Shown here piece after piece: positions 9,167 through 18,068 of a stretch of DNA of 64,000 nucleotides (positions are counted from its first letter, which is position 1; each line of letters opens with the position of its first letter). A program made the position numbers and the translations under genes. This DNA comes from Candidatus Thermoflexus tengchongensis (lineage in GTDB: Bacteria > Chloroflexota > Anaerolineae > Thermoflexales > Thermoflexaceae): the NCBI GenBank assembly GCA_016842085.1, contig JAEVEX010000023.1, positions 45,839 to 109,838 of the forward strand, in the 5' to 3' direction. The notes beneath the pieces were generated by a model. That model was not told where the DNA came from. It ran no database searches and was given only the letters and a program-made list of their open reading frames with translations.

Positions 9167-10390
9167 TCAATCCCTTCGATCCTCCTCCGGCATGGGGAGG
9201 ACGGCGAAGGTGTCCTCCCCGCATCGAGGGATGCGGTCGCCGATCGGATTGGGCTGGCCGTTCAGGCGCCACAGGCTGCCCAATGTCCAGACGCGACCCA
9301 CCTCGGGTTGCTGGAAAACGGTCAGCAGCCGGTTCGCCTGCACCTGGGGATCCCGGTAGAGCGCGCTGAGGCGACGCACCGGCCCGCAGGGGACGCCATG
9401 GGCTCCCAGCTGCTTCAGCCAGAAGGCCACCGGCCGGGCCGCGATGCGGGCCTCGATCTCGCGCACCAGCGCCTGTCGCCGCTGGCGCTCTTCGGGATCC
9501 TCCGGGATCTTGTCGGGATCTTCCACGGCCGGATCCCGGAGGCCGAACACCCGGAGCATGGCCTCCCGCTGGCGTCGGTTCAGACATGCCACCGCGAGGA
9601 AGCCGTCCCGGGCCGCATAGCAGCGGTAATAAGGGTTCAGGGAAAGGCGCAGGGCCACCTCCTCCGCGCGGCGGCTCAGATCGTCCGGCCCCGCGGGCTG
9701 TTCCGGATCTTCGAAGGGCGGGGGGCCCTGAAGGGCCTCCACCCATACCAGATCCTGCAGCTGGACCGCCAGGGCGGCGGCGAGCAGGGAGACCTCGACA
9801 TGCATGCCGTGCCCGGTCGCCTGCCGATGATGAAGGCCCGCGAGGGCGCCCAGGGCCATGAGGAGCCCGGCGACCAGATCCGCAACCGGGATCCCGCCCG
9901 CCCGCACCGGCAGCCGATCCCCGGGATGCGCCCCGGTGAGCAGAAGGCCGCTGAAGGCCTGGGCGATCAGATCGTAAGCCGGCTTGCCCGCCAGCGGACC
10001 CTCCGATCCGAAGGCGGTCACCGTGCACAGGACAGCCTGCGGGTTCAACGCCTGGACCGTCTCCCAGTCCAGCCCGAAGGCGCGCGCGCGATCCGGCGGG
10101 AAGTTGTGCAGGATGAGATCGGCCCCGCGGATCAGGTGCGCACTGGCCCGCCGCCCTTCCTCGGTTCGCAGGTCCAGGATCACCGATCGCTTTCCCCGGT
10201 TCAGCGCGTAGAAGTAACGGCTCTCCCCGGGCGCGAACGGATCCAGATGACGATACGCTTCCCCTCCGGGCGGCTCGATCTTCACCACCTCCGCCCCCAG
10301 GTCGGCCAGGAGCATCCCGGCCAGCGGCCCCGCCACATACTGGGCGTATTCCAGGACCCGCAATCCCTCCAGTGGCCGCTCCGCCCTCAT
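9167..10390 (-). CDS. CaiB/BaiF family CoA transferase
   Basis: LEGLRVLEYAQYVAGPLAGMLLADLGAEVVKIEPPGGEAYR...NRGKRSVILDL. Confidence 0.93.
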   Translation of the reverse strand: MRAERPLEGLRVLEYAQYVAGPLAGMLLADLGAEVVKIEPPGGEAYRHLDPFAPGESRYFYALNRGKRSVILDLRTEEGRRASAHLIRGADLILHNFPPDRARAFGLDWETVQALNPQAVLCTVTAFGSEGPLAGKPAYDLIAQAFSGLLLTGAHPGDRLPVRAGGIPVADLVAGLLMALGALAGLHHRQATGHGMHVEVSLLAAALAVQLQDLVWVEALQGPPPFEDPEQPAGPDDLSRRAEEVALRLSLNPYYRCYAARDGFLAVACLNRRQREAMLRVFGLRDPAVEDPDKIPEDPEERQRRQALVREIEARIAARPVAFWLKQLGAHGVPCGPVRRLSALYRDPQVQANRLLTVFQQPEVGRVWTLGSLWRLNGQPNPIGDRIPRCGEDTFAVLPMPEEDRRD

Positions 10391-11709
10391 TCCGCCTCCC
10401 GCGCCAGATCCATGCAGGCTCGCGCGATCCGTTCCAGGGATTCCCCCACGATCTCCCCAGTGTGGGCAGCGGAGAGGAACCAGCGCCCGAGGGGAAAGCG
10501 ATGGGCGAAGATCCCATGGCGAACCAGGAGCTCGCAGAACCGCCGGTAGCGAGGCGCGTCCTGCAGGGCCGCGAGCTCCCGATAGGTCCGGACGCCCTCC
10601 GATCCTGCGGTCCCGAACACGGGCAGCAGCATCGAAGCGATCCGGCGCACATGGCCGACCAGCCCGGCGGCGCGCATGGCCGACTCGATGCCCTGCGCGA
10701 GCCGTTCCGTCCGCTCGGCCAGCGCCGCATAAAGCGTGGCTCCCTCTTCCTGCAGTCGATCGAGCACGGCCCGGGCGGCAGCCAGGACAGTCGGGGAACC
10801 TGTGTAGGTCCCTCCGTGGACGACGCGGCCCTCGGCCACCGGCCGCATCAGCTCCCGGGGGCCGCCGAAGGCGGCCAGGGCGAACCCGCCGCCCAGGATC
10901 TTGCCCAGGACGGTGAGGTCCGGCCGCACTCCGTAGAGGGCCTGGGCCCCGCCGGGGGCCACCCGGAACCCGGTCAGCACCTCATCGAAAATGAGAAGCG
11001 CTCCCCAGCGATCCGCCAGCGCCCGCAGCCCTTGCAGGAATCCGGGAACCGGGGTCAGCAGGCCGCCGGAGCCCAGCACCGGCTCCACCAGGATGGCGGC
11101 GATCTCCCGACCGTGGGCCTCCATGCACGCCTGCACGGCCTCCAGGTCATTGAACGGGCACACCCACACGTGGGCCACGGCTTCCGGAAGCACCCCGGCG
11201 CTCTCCGGGGCACGGGCCTCCGGATCCGAGGGCCCCCAGCCCACGCACACCGGGTCCGCCCATCCGTGGTAGGCCCCTTCGAACTTCACCAGGCCGGGGC
11301 GGCCGGTGAGGGCCCGGGCGAGGCGCACCGCCGCCATCACCGCCTCCGTCCCCGAGTTGGCGAAGCGGATCTGCTCGATGGAGGGGAAGAAGGCGGCGAT
11401 GCGCTCCCCCACCTCCGCATAGAGCCGGTGGGGGAAGGCGAAGTGAGGGCCCATGGTGCGGATCGTCTGAAAAACGGTCTCGACCAGCCAGGGCGGGTTG
11501 TGGCCGAACAGGTTGACGCCGTAGCCGCAGCAGTAATCAATGTAGCGCTGGCCATCCTCATCGTAGAGGAAAGGGCCCTCGCTGCGGGCGATCACCAGCG
11601 GGAAGGTCCCCATCTGCCGGGCGTAGCTGGTCTCCCCACCCGCCACCCAGCGGGAGATCTCCTGGAAGAGCGCCTGAGCGCGTGTCGGATTCACGATCCG
11701 TTCGGACAT
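10387..11709 (-). CDS. Class III aminotransferase (glutamate-1-semialdehyde aminomutase-like)
   Basis: RFANSGTEAVMAAVRLARALTGR...LLIFDEVLTGFR...LTVLGKILGGGFALAAFGG; start at MSERIVNPTR. Confidence 0.9.
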   Translation of the reverse strand: MSERIVNPTRAQALFQEISRWVAGGETSYARQMGTFPLVIARSEGPFLYDEDGQRYIDYCCGYGVNLFGHNPPWLVETVFQTIRTMGPHFAFPHRLYAEVGERIAAFFPSIEQIRFANSGTEAVMAAVRLARALTGRPGLVKFEGAYHGWADPVCVGWGPSDPEARAPESAGVLPEAVAHVWVCPFNDLEAVQACMEAHGREIAAILVEPVLGSGGLLTPVPGFLQGLRALADRWGALLIFDEVLTGFRVAPGGAQALYGVRPDLTVLGKILGGGFALAAFGGPRELMRPVAEGRVVHGGTYTGSPTVLAAARAVLDRLQEEGATLYAALAERTERLAQGIESAMRAAGLVGHVRRIASMLLPVFGTAGSEGVRTYRELAALQDAPRYRRFCELLVRHGIFAHRFPLGRWFLSAAHTGEIVGESLERIARACMDLAREAE

Positions 11710-12848
11710 TTCAACCCCCGTCGGGCGATCACCAGACGCTGGATCTCCGCCGTCCCGCCGGAGATCGTGCTCCCCACCGCCGCCCGATAGAGGGCCGCGG
11801 CGCGTCCCCGGAGGAGAGCGGAGGGCCTGGCCTCGGCCAGGCCGGGAACGCTGAGGAGGTCCAGGGCCACCCCGGCGATCCGCCGGACCAGCCGGCCCAC
11901 GGCCAGCTTGGCCATCGCGCTCAGCGCGCTGGCCGCCTCCCCGCGGGCGAGGCGGGCGGCCGCCTGATAGCAGAGCTGACGGGCGGCTTCCAGGCCGCCC
12001 CGCAGATGCCAGAGGGTCCAGCGCCACGGACCGGCCGGATCCTTCTCCTGCAGGAGCTGTTCCAGCTCATCCAGGATCCAGCGCAACGCGCCGACCTTCT
12101 CGATCGTCACCCGTTCGAAATCCAGCGTGTAGAGCATCACCTTCCACCCTTCGTTCAGTGGGCCGACCAGCGCCGAGGCCGGCGCGAAGACGTCGTCCAG
12201 GAAGATCTCTGCCAGCCGCCCGCCGCCCATCGTGGGGAAGGTTCGCACCGTGATCCCCCGCGTGTCCATAGGGATCACGAACACCGAGAGCCCATGATGC
12301 TTCGGCGCCCCGGGGTCGGTTCGAGCGGCCAGGTAGATCCAGTCCGCGAGGTGGGCGCTGGAGGTCCAGATCTTGTGCCCGTTCAGGATGAACCCGCCAG
12401 GGACCGCACGGGCGGTGGTCCGCAGGGCCGCCAGGTCGGAACCGGCCTCTGGCTCCGAGAACCCCTGACAGAAGAGCAGCTCCCCGCGGCAGATACGGGG
12501 GATCAGCATCTCCACCTGTTCCCGGGATCCGAAGCGCAGCAGGGCGTTCCCCACAGTGCGGCAGGAGAGCAGGTAAGGGGAGAGGGGGAGCCAGTGATAG
12601 CCGAACACCTCCTCCGCGGCGGCGGTTTCCATGAAGCTACGGCCCTGGCCGCCCAGCTCCCGGGGCCAGTGCAGCCCGATCCAGCCCGCCTCTCCCATCC
12701 GGCGGTAGATCTCCCGGGAATCCCCATCCGAGGGCATCCCCTGCGCCCCGAGGTCCAGGTCGGTTTCCAGCGCGGGGGCCACCGACTGGCAGAAGGCCTC
12801 GGCCGCCCGCTGGATCTCCGCAATCCGCAGATCAGGTGGACGCTCCAT
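11691..12848 (-). CDS. Acyl-CoA dehydrogenase
   Basis: GFSEPEAGSDLAALRTTA, NGHKIWTSSAHLADWIYLAART, GGTAEIQRLVIARRGL. Confidence 0.93.
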   Translation of the reverse strand: MERPPDLRIAEIQRAAEAFCQSVAPALETDLDLGAQGMPSDGDSREIYRRMGEAGWIGLHWPRELGGQGRSFMETAAAEEVFGYHWLPLSPYLLSCRTVGNALLRFGSREQVEMLIPRICRGELLFCQGFSEPEAGSDLAALRTTARAVPGGFILNGHKIWTSSAHLADWIYLAARTDPGAPKHHGLSVFVIPMDTRGITVRTFPTMGGGRLAEIFLDDVFAPASALVGPLNEGWKVMLYTLDFERVTIEKVGALRWILDELEQLLQEKDPAGPWRWTLWHLRGGLEAARQLCYQAAARLARGEAASALSAMAKLAVGRLVRRIAGVALDLLSVPGLAEARPSALLRGRAAALYRAAVGSTISGGTAEIQRLVIARRGLKCPNGS

Positions 12849-13623
12849 TGTTGCTCTTTCCAGCCAGTCCGGATATCGCGTGGAGCTGTTCGGAGATCGC
12901 CTGGGCGGCCCGGCGGAGGGCGGGGAGGATCTCCCGGCGCAGGCGCCGGGCGGACCAGCGGCTCAGGGGGACGGAGACGTTGACGGCTGCGCAAACGCGA
13001 TCTCCCTCCCACACCGGGACCGCGCACGCGTTCAGGCCGAGCTCGTATTCCTGGTAGGAGATCGCATAGCCTTGAGCGCGGATCCGTCGCAGATCAGCCC
13101 GCAGATCGCGCCAGCGGGTTTTCGTGAAGGGGGTGCGCGCCGGATAGGGCTCCGGACCCAGGCGGGCCCGCGCATCCTCCTCTTCCAGATAGGCCAGCAG
13201 GCATTTCCCCAGGGCGGTGCAGTGGGCCGGCAGGAGCAGGCCCACATAGGTCTGCACCCGGAGCAGACGGGGGCTTGCGTAGCTGACCAGATAGAGGACC
13301 TGTCCGCCCTCCAGGACCGCCAGATTGGCGGTTTCGCCCAGGGCATCCGAGAGCTGCCGCACGTGGGGGCGGGCGATCTCAGGCAGTCGAAGCGCCTGGA
13401 GCGCGGGGCCGATCAACCGCACCACCTCGCTTCCCAGGCGGAAGCGCCGGGTAGCCGGATCCTGCTCCACGAAGCGATAGGCCATCAGGGTCCGCAACAG
13501 GCGATGGACGGTGGGGAGGGGCAGGCCGGTCGCCTCCCCCAGCTCGGAGAGCGTCCACTCCGGGCGTTCCGGCGAGAACTGCTGCAGGATCCGCAGGCCG
13601 CGGGCGAGAGACTGGATGGCCAT
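12832..13623 (-). CDS. IclR family transcriptional regulator
   Basis: IQSLARGLRILQQFSPERPEWTLSELGEATGLPLPTVHRLLRTL; effector domain with ALGKCLLAYL. Confidence 0.93.
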   Translation of the reverse strand: MAIQSLARGLRILQQFSPERPEWTLSELGEATGLPLPTVHRLLRTLMAYRFVEQDPATRRFRLGSEVVRLIGPALQALRLPEIARPHVRQLSDALGETANLAVLEGGQVLYLVSYASPRLLRVQTYVGLLLPAHCTALGKCLLAYLEEEDARARLGPEPYPARTPFTKTRWRDLRADLRRIRAQGYAISYQEYELGLNACAVPVWEGDRVCAAVNVSVPLSRWSARRLRREILPALRRAAQAISEQLHAISGLAGKSNNGAST

Positions 13624-13652
13624 GGGAGCTCCAGGTTGTGATGGTTTTCAAT

Positions 13653-13673
13653 ATATGAAATCAATTTTCATAT
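13653..13673. promoter_or_regulatory. Candidate IclR operator (inverted repeat)
   Basis: ATATGAAA-tcaat-TTTCATAT, perfect 8-bp arms, 30 bp upstream of the IclR start. Confidence 0.6.
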
Positions 13674-14125
13674 CATGATATTCAAGATAAGACCTCCTGT
13701 CGAGCTGGAGCGCCTTGGGCCCAGGGCTTTCCAATTTTCGGGGCTCGGGGTATTCCCGGGTTGAGGACGTTCTGGAGGTGGTGCCATGGAGGCAGAACTT
13801 GTTGAGAGTCCTGAGGGGACCCGACGACAGGCTCGCCACGCTCAAGCCTCAGGGATGTCGGCGGAAATCTTTCCCATACAGTTAAGGAAGCCAGCCGCAT
13901 CACCTCTTTCCTTCATCAGATTCAGCAACCCCGATGCCCGGGCGCCCGCGCGGGGAATCGGGAGGAGACCCCTTCACTGCTGTCTCCTTCAGAGGTGGCA
14001 TAGCTTCCTTTTTAAGCTTTTCTTAAGCTTATCTTAAAACCCTCTTCAGGACAGTTTCCATGTTTTCAGCTAATCTGTGTTACGAGTTCTGAATCCTAAC
14101 AACCTTCGATGGAGGAGGAAGGCGC

Positions 14126-14854
14126 ATGGCTCTTCAGGCGTTCCGGCATATGCGCCTGGTCAGAGGGGTGATATTCGTGATGCTGGCAGCCTGCACACGG
14201 GCGAATCTTCCATCGACACCCATTCCCCCGGTCTCAACGGCCACGCTGGTACAAACCCCTCCCCTCTTCACAGCCACCCAGACAGCCGCTTCCTCTATGC
14301 TCACGCCGATGCCTGTTTCTCCCGTCATCACTCCGACGAAGCCAGCGGGTCCGCCTGCTGCCTCCCCTACGCCTGTAGCCACCCTTGTTGCGGTTCCCTC
14401 TCCGACTTCTCTCCATGGGCCGACTCCCCATCCTGTGCCGCTCCTGCCGGATTTCGGGATCCAGAAATCTGCTCAGTGCGACTGGGCTCATGCGCAGTGC
14501 ACCTTCAACATCATCGTAACCAATTATGGCCCGGATACCCAGATGGGGATCTCCATCACGGACACCATGACGATCTCCTTTACCCTGGCGGGCTTTGGAG
14601 GGCCCAGCGGCCCTATCTGCTTCATGATCACCCCTTCGATCATCCGATGTGACGATCGATATCCACAATTTGTCCCTCACGGCGGTACGCTGGGGATGGG
14701 CCTCGTCGTGAAGATCTCCGGGCCTTTGAAGCCCTTCCAGAACTGCGCCTATCTTCTGACGAGCGATGCGAACCCTCAGAATAACCATGCATGTATAAGC
14801 ATCGTTCCGCCTATGCCTACGCTGCCGCCTCCCCGCACCCCACCCACCCCTTAG
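14126..14854 (+). CDS. Secreted lipoprotein-like protein of unknown function
   Basis: VMLAACTRA lipobox-like motif, Thr/Pro-rich linker, then a DUF11-like beta-domain (NIIVTNYGPDTQMGISITDTM). Confidence 0.6.
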   Translation: MALQAFRHMRLVRGVIFVMLAACTRANLPSTPIPPVSTATLVQTPPLFTATQTAASSMLTPMPVSPVITPTKPAGPPAASPTPVATLVAVPSPTSLHGPTPHPVPLLPDFGIQKSAQCDWAHAQCTFNIIVTNYGPDTQMGISITDTMTISFTLAGFGGPSGPICFMITPSIIRCDDRYPQFVPHGGTLGMGLVVKISGPLKPFQNCAYLLTSDANPQNNHACISIVPPMPTLPPPRTPPTP

Positions 14855-14883
14855 GCGGAGAATGAAGCGCCGGAGAGAGAGGT

Positions 14884-16209
14884 TCAGGGCCCTGACAGGG
14901 GGATCCGGGGATCCAGGGATCGAAGGGCGATGATCTCCAGAGCCAGAGCTATTCCTCCGCCCGTCGCGATGCTGAAGGATACGCCCAGCGCCTGCGCCAG
15001 CCCTCCCGAGAGCAGCGCGCCGACCGGGAAGAGGCCGAAGAAGACCAGCGTGTAAAGGCTCATGACCCGCCCCCGCAGCGCGTCCGGGATGAGATGTTGA
15101 ATCATTGTGTTCGCTAAGGCGTTCTGCACGGCAAACCCCACGCCGATCCCCACCAGGAGGAGCAGGGCCAGGGGCAATTGGGATGCGAAGGCCAGGCCGA
15201 TCACCAGCCCGGGGAAGAGGAGGCTGGCTGCCCGGAGCAGAAGTCCCGCATAACCCGGCCTGCGCAATACGGCCACGAGCAGTGCTCCCATCAGCGCTCC
15301 CACCCCCACGGCCGTGGTCAACAGCCCGAGGGTGATCTCGGACCCCCCCAGCACATCCCGGGCCAAGGCGGGGAGCAGAACTGAATAACCGGAGGCGAAG
15401 AGATTCGAGACCGCCACCATGAAGATCAGCGTCCGAACCGTCCGGTGGTACCAGACATACTGAAAGCCCTCGCGAAGCTGGGCCAGCGGGGAATGCTCCA
15501 CTCCCGGTCCAGGGTGATCGGAAACCCGCATGCCCATGAGCCCGAAGATCACAGCCAGGAAGCTGATTCCGTTCAGGAGGAAACACCATGCAGGGCCGAA
15601 GGCCGCCAGGACGATCCCGGCCAGGGAGGGGCCGATGATCCGGGCGGAGTTGAACAGGGCGGAATTCATGGCGATGGCGTTCATGAGGTCCTCCCGCCCC
15701 ACCAGTTCAACAACAAAGGCTTGTCGGGCCGGCGCGTCGAAGGTGTTCGCCAGGCCCAGCAGAAAAGAGAGCACCACGATATGCCAGGGCCGGACCCACC
15801 CCGGGAAGGCCAGCGCGGCAAGAACCAGGGCCAGCGCCATCATCGTGGATTGGGTGAGGATGAGCAGGTTCCGTTTGGGAACCCGATCGGCCACAATCCC
15901 TGCCCATGGGGAAACCAGGAGGACAGGCACCGCGGAGACGAAGCTGATCAGGCCGAGGTAGAAGGGGGAGCCGGTCAGAATGTAAACCAGCCATGATTGG
16001 GCGACGTTCTGCATCCACGTCCCAATCAGGGAGATCATTTGGCCGAAGAAAAACAACCGATAGTTGCGATGGCGGAAGGCCGGGAACGCGCGGGCCAGAG
16101 AGGCCCATATCCCGTGCTCCCGGGGTGCACTCTGTGGAAAGGCCAGCTCAACCGGGGTCGGATCCGCTGCATCGCGAGACGTCCAGTTCTTCCGTCGAAA
16201 CATCGCCAA
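14884..16209 (-). CDS. MFS transporter (enterobactin exporter-like)
   Basis: FPAFRHRNYRLFFFGQMISLIGTWMQNVAQSWLV with multiple TM segments. Confidence 0.9.
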   Translation of the reverse strand: MAMFRRKNWTSRDAADPTPVELAFPQSAPREHGIWASLARAFPAFRHRNYRLFFFGQMISLIGTWMQNVAQSWLVYILTGSPFYLGLISFVSAVPVLLVSPWAGIVADRVPKRNLLILTQSTMMALALVLAALAFPGWVRPWHIVVLSFLLGLANTFDAPARQAFVVELVGREDLMNAIAMNSALFNSARIIGPSLAGIVLAAFGPAWCFLLNGISFLAVIFGLMGMRVSDHPGPGVEHSPLAQLREGFQYVWYHRTVRTLIFMVAVSNLFASGYSVLLPALARDVLGGSEITLGLLTTAVGVGALMGALLVAVLRRPGYAGLLLRAASLLFPGLVIGLAFASQLPLALLLLVGIGVGFAVQNALANTMIQHLIPDALRGRVMSLYTLVFFGLFPVGALLSGGLAQALGVSFSIATGGGIALALEIIALRSLDPRIPLSGP

Positions 16210-16235
16210 TCCACCGGAATCACAGGGTCGAAGCG

Positions 16236-18068
16236 CTAAATCGCTCTCCCTTCGAACTGGCTCATGTAGAGGCGATAGAAAACGCCGCGCCGGGCAAGAA
16301 GATCGCGAAATGTCCCCGCCTCGACGATCGCCCCATCCTGCAGAACGAGGATCCAGTCGGCATCGCGAACCGTGCTGAGGCGGTGGGCGATGATCAGGCT
16401 GGTCCGTCCCTCGCGCAAACGCCGGAGCGCCTGCTGGACCTGGAGCTCCGTGCGGGGATCCACGCTGCTGGTCGCCTCATCCAGGATGAGAACAGCCGGA
16501 TCCGTCAGGAGGACCCGCGCGATGGCCAGCAGCTGGCGCTGCCCGCGGCTCAGGTTGCTACCCTGCTCGGAGAGAACAGTGACGTAACCGTGAGGCAGCT
16601 GGCGGATGAACACGTCGGCCCCTGCCAGCTGCGCCGCCCGGATGACCTCCTCATCGGAAGCCCCCGGGCGTCCATAACGGATGTTCTCCATCACTGTGGC
16701 GGCGAACAGGAAAGCATCCTGGAGCACCACCCCTATCTGCTGGCGCAGATCCCCACGGCGCACCTCTCGGATATCGTATCCATCCAGGCAGATGGAGCCA
16801 TGCTCGGCTTCGTAGAAGCGCAGGAGCAGGTTGGCCAGGGTGGTCTTCCCCGCCCCGGTGGGCCCTACGATGGCGACGGTCTGGCCGGGGCGGACGTGGA
16901 AAGAAATGTTTCGCAGCACGGGCACCCCCGGCACATACTCGAAGCTCAGGTCCTTTACGCAGAGCTCTCCGCGCACGCGATCCAGGGACACCGCATCCGG
17001 CGGATCCGGGGGCTCCGGGGGAAGATCCAGGATCTCGAAGACCCGCTCCGCGCCGGCCAGCGCGGCCTGGAGGGCATTGTAGATGCTGGAGATCTGCCGC
17101 AGGGGCTGAACGAAGGCCCGCGCGTAGCTGATGAACGCTACAATGGTCCCCACCGTTGCCGCCCCCCGCAGGGCGAGCCATCCACCCAGGCCGGCGATGA
17201 GGATGACGAAGAGGTTCCCCAGCTGGTTGGTCAGAGGCATCAGCAGGAGGGCGTAGGTGTTCGCCCGAACCGCCGATTCATACACGGCCTGATTGCGGCT
17301 CCGGAAGGTCTGGATCAGCCGCTCGCGGCCGCGGAAGGCGCGGATCACCCGGATCCCACTGATGGATTCCTCGACCACACTGCTCAGCTCCCCCAGGTTC
17401 CGCTGGAGCTGCCGGAACTCCCGTCGGGTAGCGCGGGTGATCCAGGCTGTGGAGCCGATCATCAGTGGCCCCATGACGAGGGAGGCCATGGCCAGCACGG
17501 GATTGAGGAGGAACATGGCGATCATGAGGCCGGCAAGGGATAACAGGCTGGCCGCCATGCCGATGAGGTTCTGGGAGATCGCTTGATGGACCGCATCGAT
17601 ATCGTTGATCAGCCGGCTGATCAGTTCGCCGGCCGGGCGCATATCAAAGAAGCGGAGAGGCAGGCGCTGGAGGTGATCGAACAGATCCTGGCGCATCCGC
17701 TGCAGAGCCCGCGGGGAGATCCCGGCCATCAGCATGCCGGAGACCGCGTCCGAAGAGCTGCCGAGGAGGAAGGCCAGCAGCATCGCCAGGACCATGCGGA
17801 CCATGCCGGCGGTGTCGCGATGGATCGTCCAGGAGTCGACGGCGCGCCCGACGAGATAGGGGCCGATCAGGTTGGCCACCGTGGAGATCGACACCAGGGC
17901 CCCCACCCCTGCCAGGCGAGCCCGGTAAGGGCGCAGGTATCGAAGCAGCCGGCGCATGGCCTGGAGGGGATCCCGCGCCTGTTCCAGGCGCGATGGGCGA
18001 TCGGTTCCTCGCCGTTGCGAGACCACCCGCTCGACCGTCGAAGTTGCCCGCCGGATCCCCCACATCAT
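16236..18068 (-). CDS. ABC exporter, fused TM and ATPase domains
   Basis: GPTGAGKTTLANLLLRFY, LSRGQRQLLAIARVL, LILDEATSSVD; start at MMWGIRRATS. Confidence 0.92.
   Translation of the reverse strand: MMWGIRRATSTVERVVSQRRGTDRPSRLEQARDPLQAMRRLLRYLRPYRARLAGVGALVSISTVANLIGPYLVGRAVDSWTIHRDTAGMVRMVLAMLLAFLLGSSSDAVSGMLMAGISPRALQRMRQDLFDHLQRLPLRFFDMRPAGELISRLINDIDAVHQAISQNLIGMAASLLSLAGLMIAMFLLNPVLAMASLVMGPLMIGSTAWITRATRREFRQLQRNLGELSSVVEESISGIRVIRAFRGRERLIQTFRSRNQAVYESAVRANTYALLLMPLTNQLGNLFVILIAGLGGWLALRGAATVGTIVAFISYARAFVQPLRQISSIYNALQAALAGAERVFEILDLPPEPPDPPDAVSLDRVRGELCVKDLSFEYVPGVPVLRNISFHVRPGQTVAIVGPTGAGKTTLANLLLRFYEAEHGSICLDGYDIREVRRGDLRQQIGVVLQDAFLFAATVMENIRYGRPGASDEEVIRAAQLAGADVFIRQLPHGYVTVLSEQGSNLSRGQRQLLAIARVLLTDPAVLILDEATSSVDPRTELQVQQALRRLREGRTSLIIAHRLSTVRDADWILVLQDGAIVEAGTFRDLLARRGVFYRLYMSQFEGRAI

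Noticed and set aside
8141-10549. 802-aa plus-strand ORF
   Set aside because: Antisense to the ACAD and CaiB genes, which have clear family motifs. Composition (R/G/P/Q-rich) is typical of a shadow ORF in high-GC DNA.
10387-12027. 546-aa form of the aminotransferase
   Set aside because: The N-terminal 106 aa are antisense-like low-complexity sequence over the ACAD gene; start moved to MSERIVNPTR.
12880-13641. 253-aa plus-strand ORF antisense to IclR
   Set aside because: Shadow ORF of a well-supported IclR regulator.
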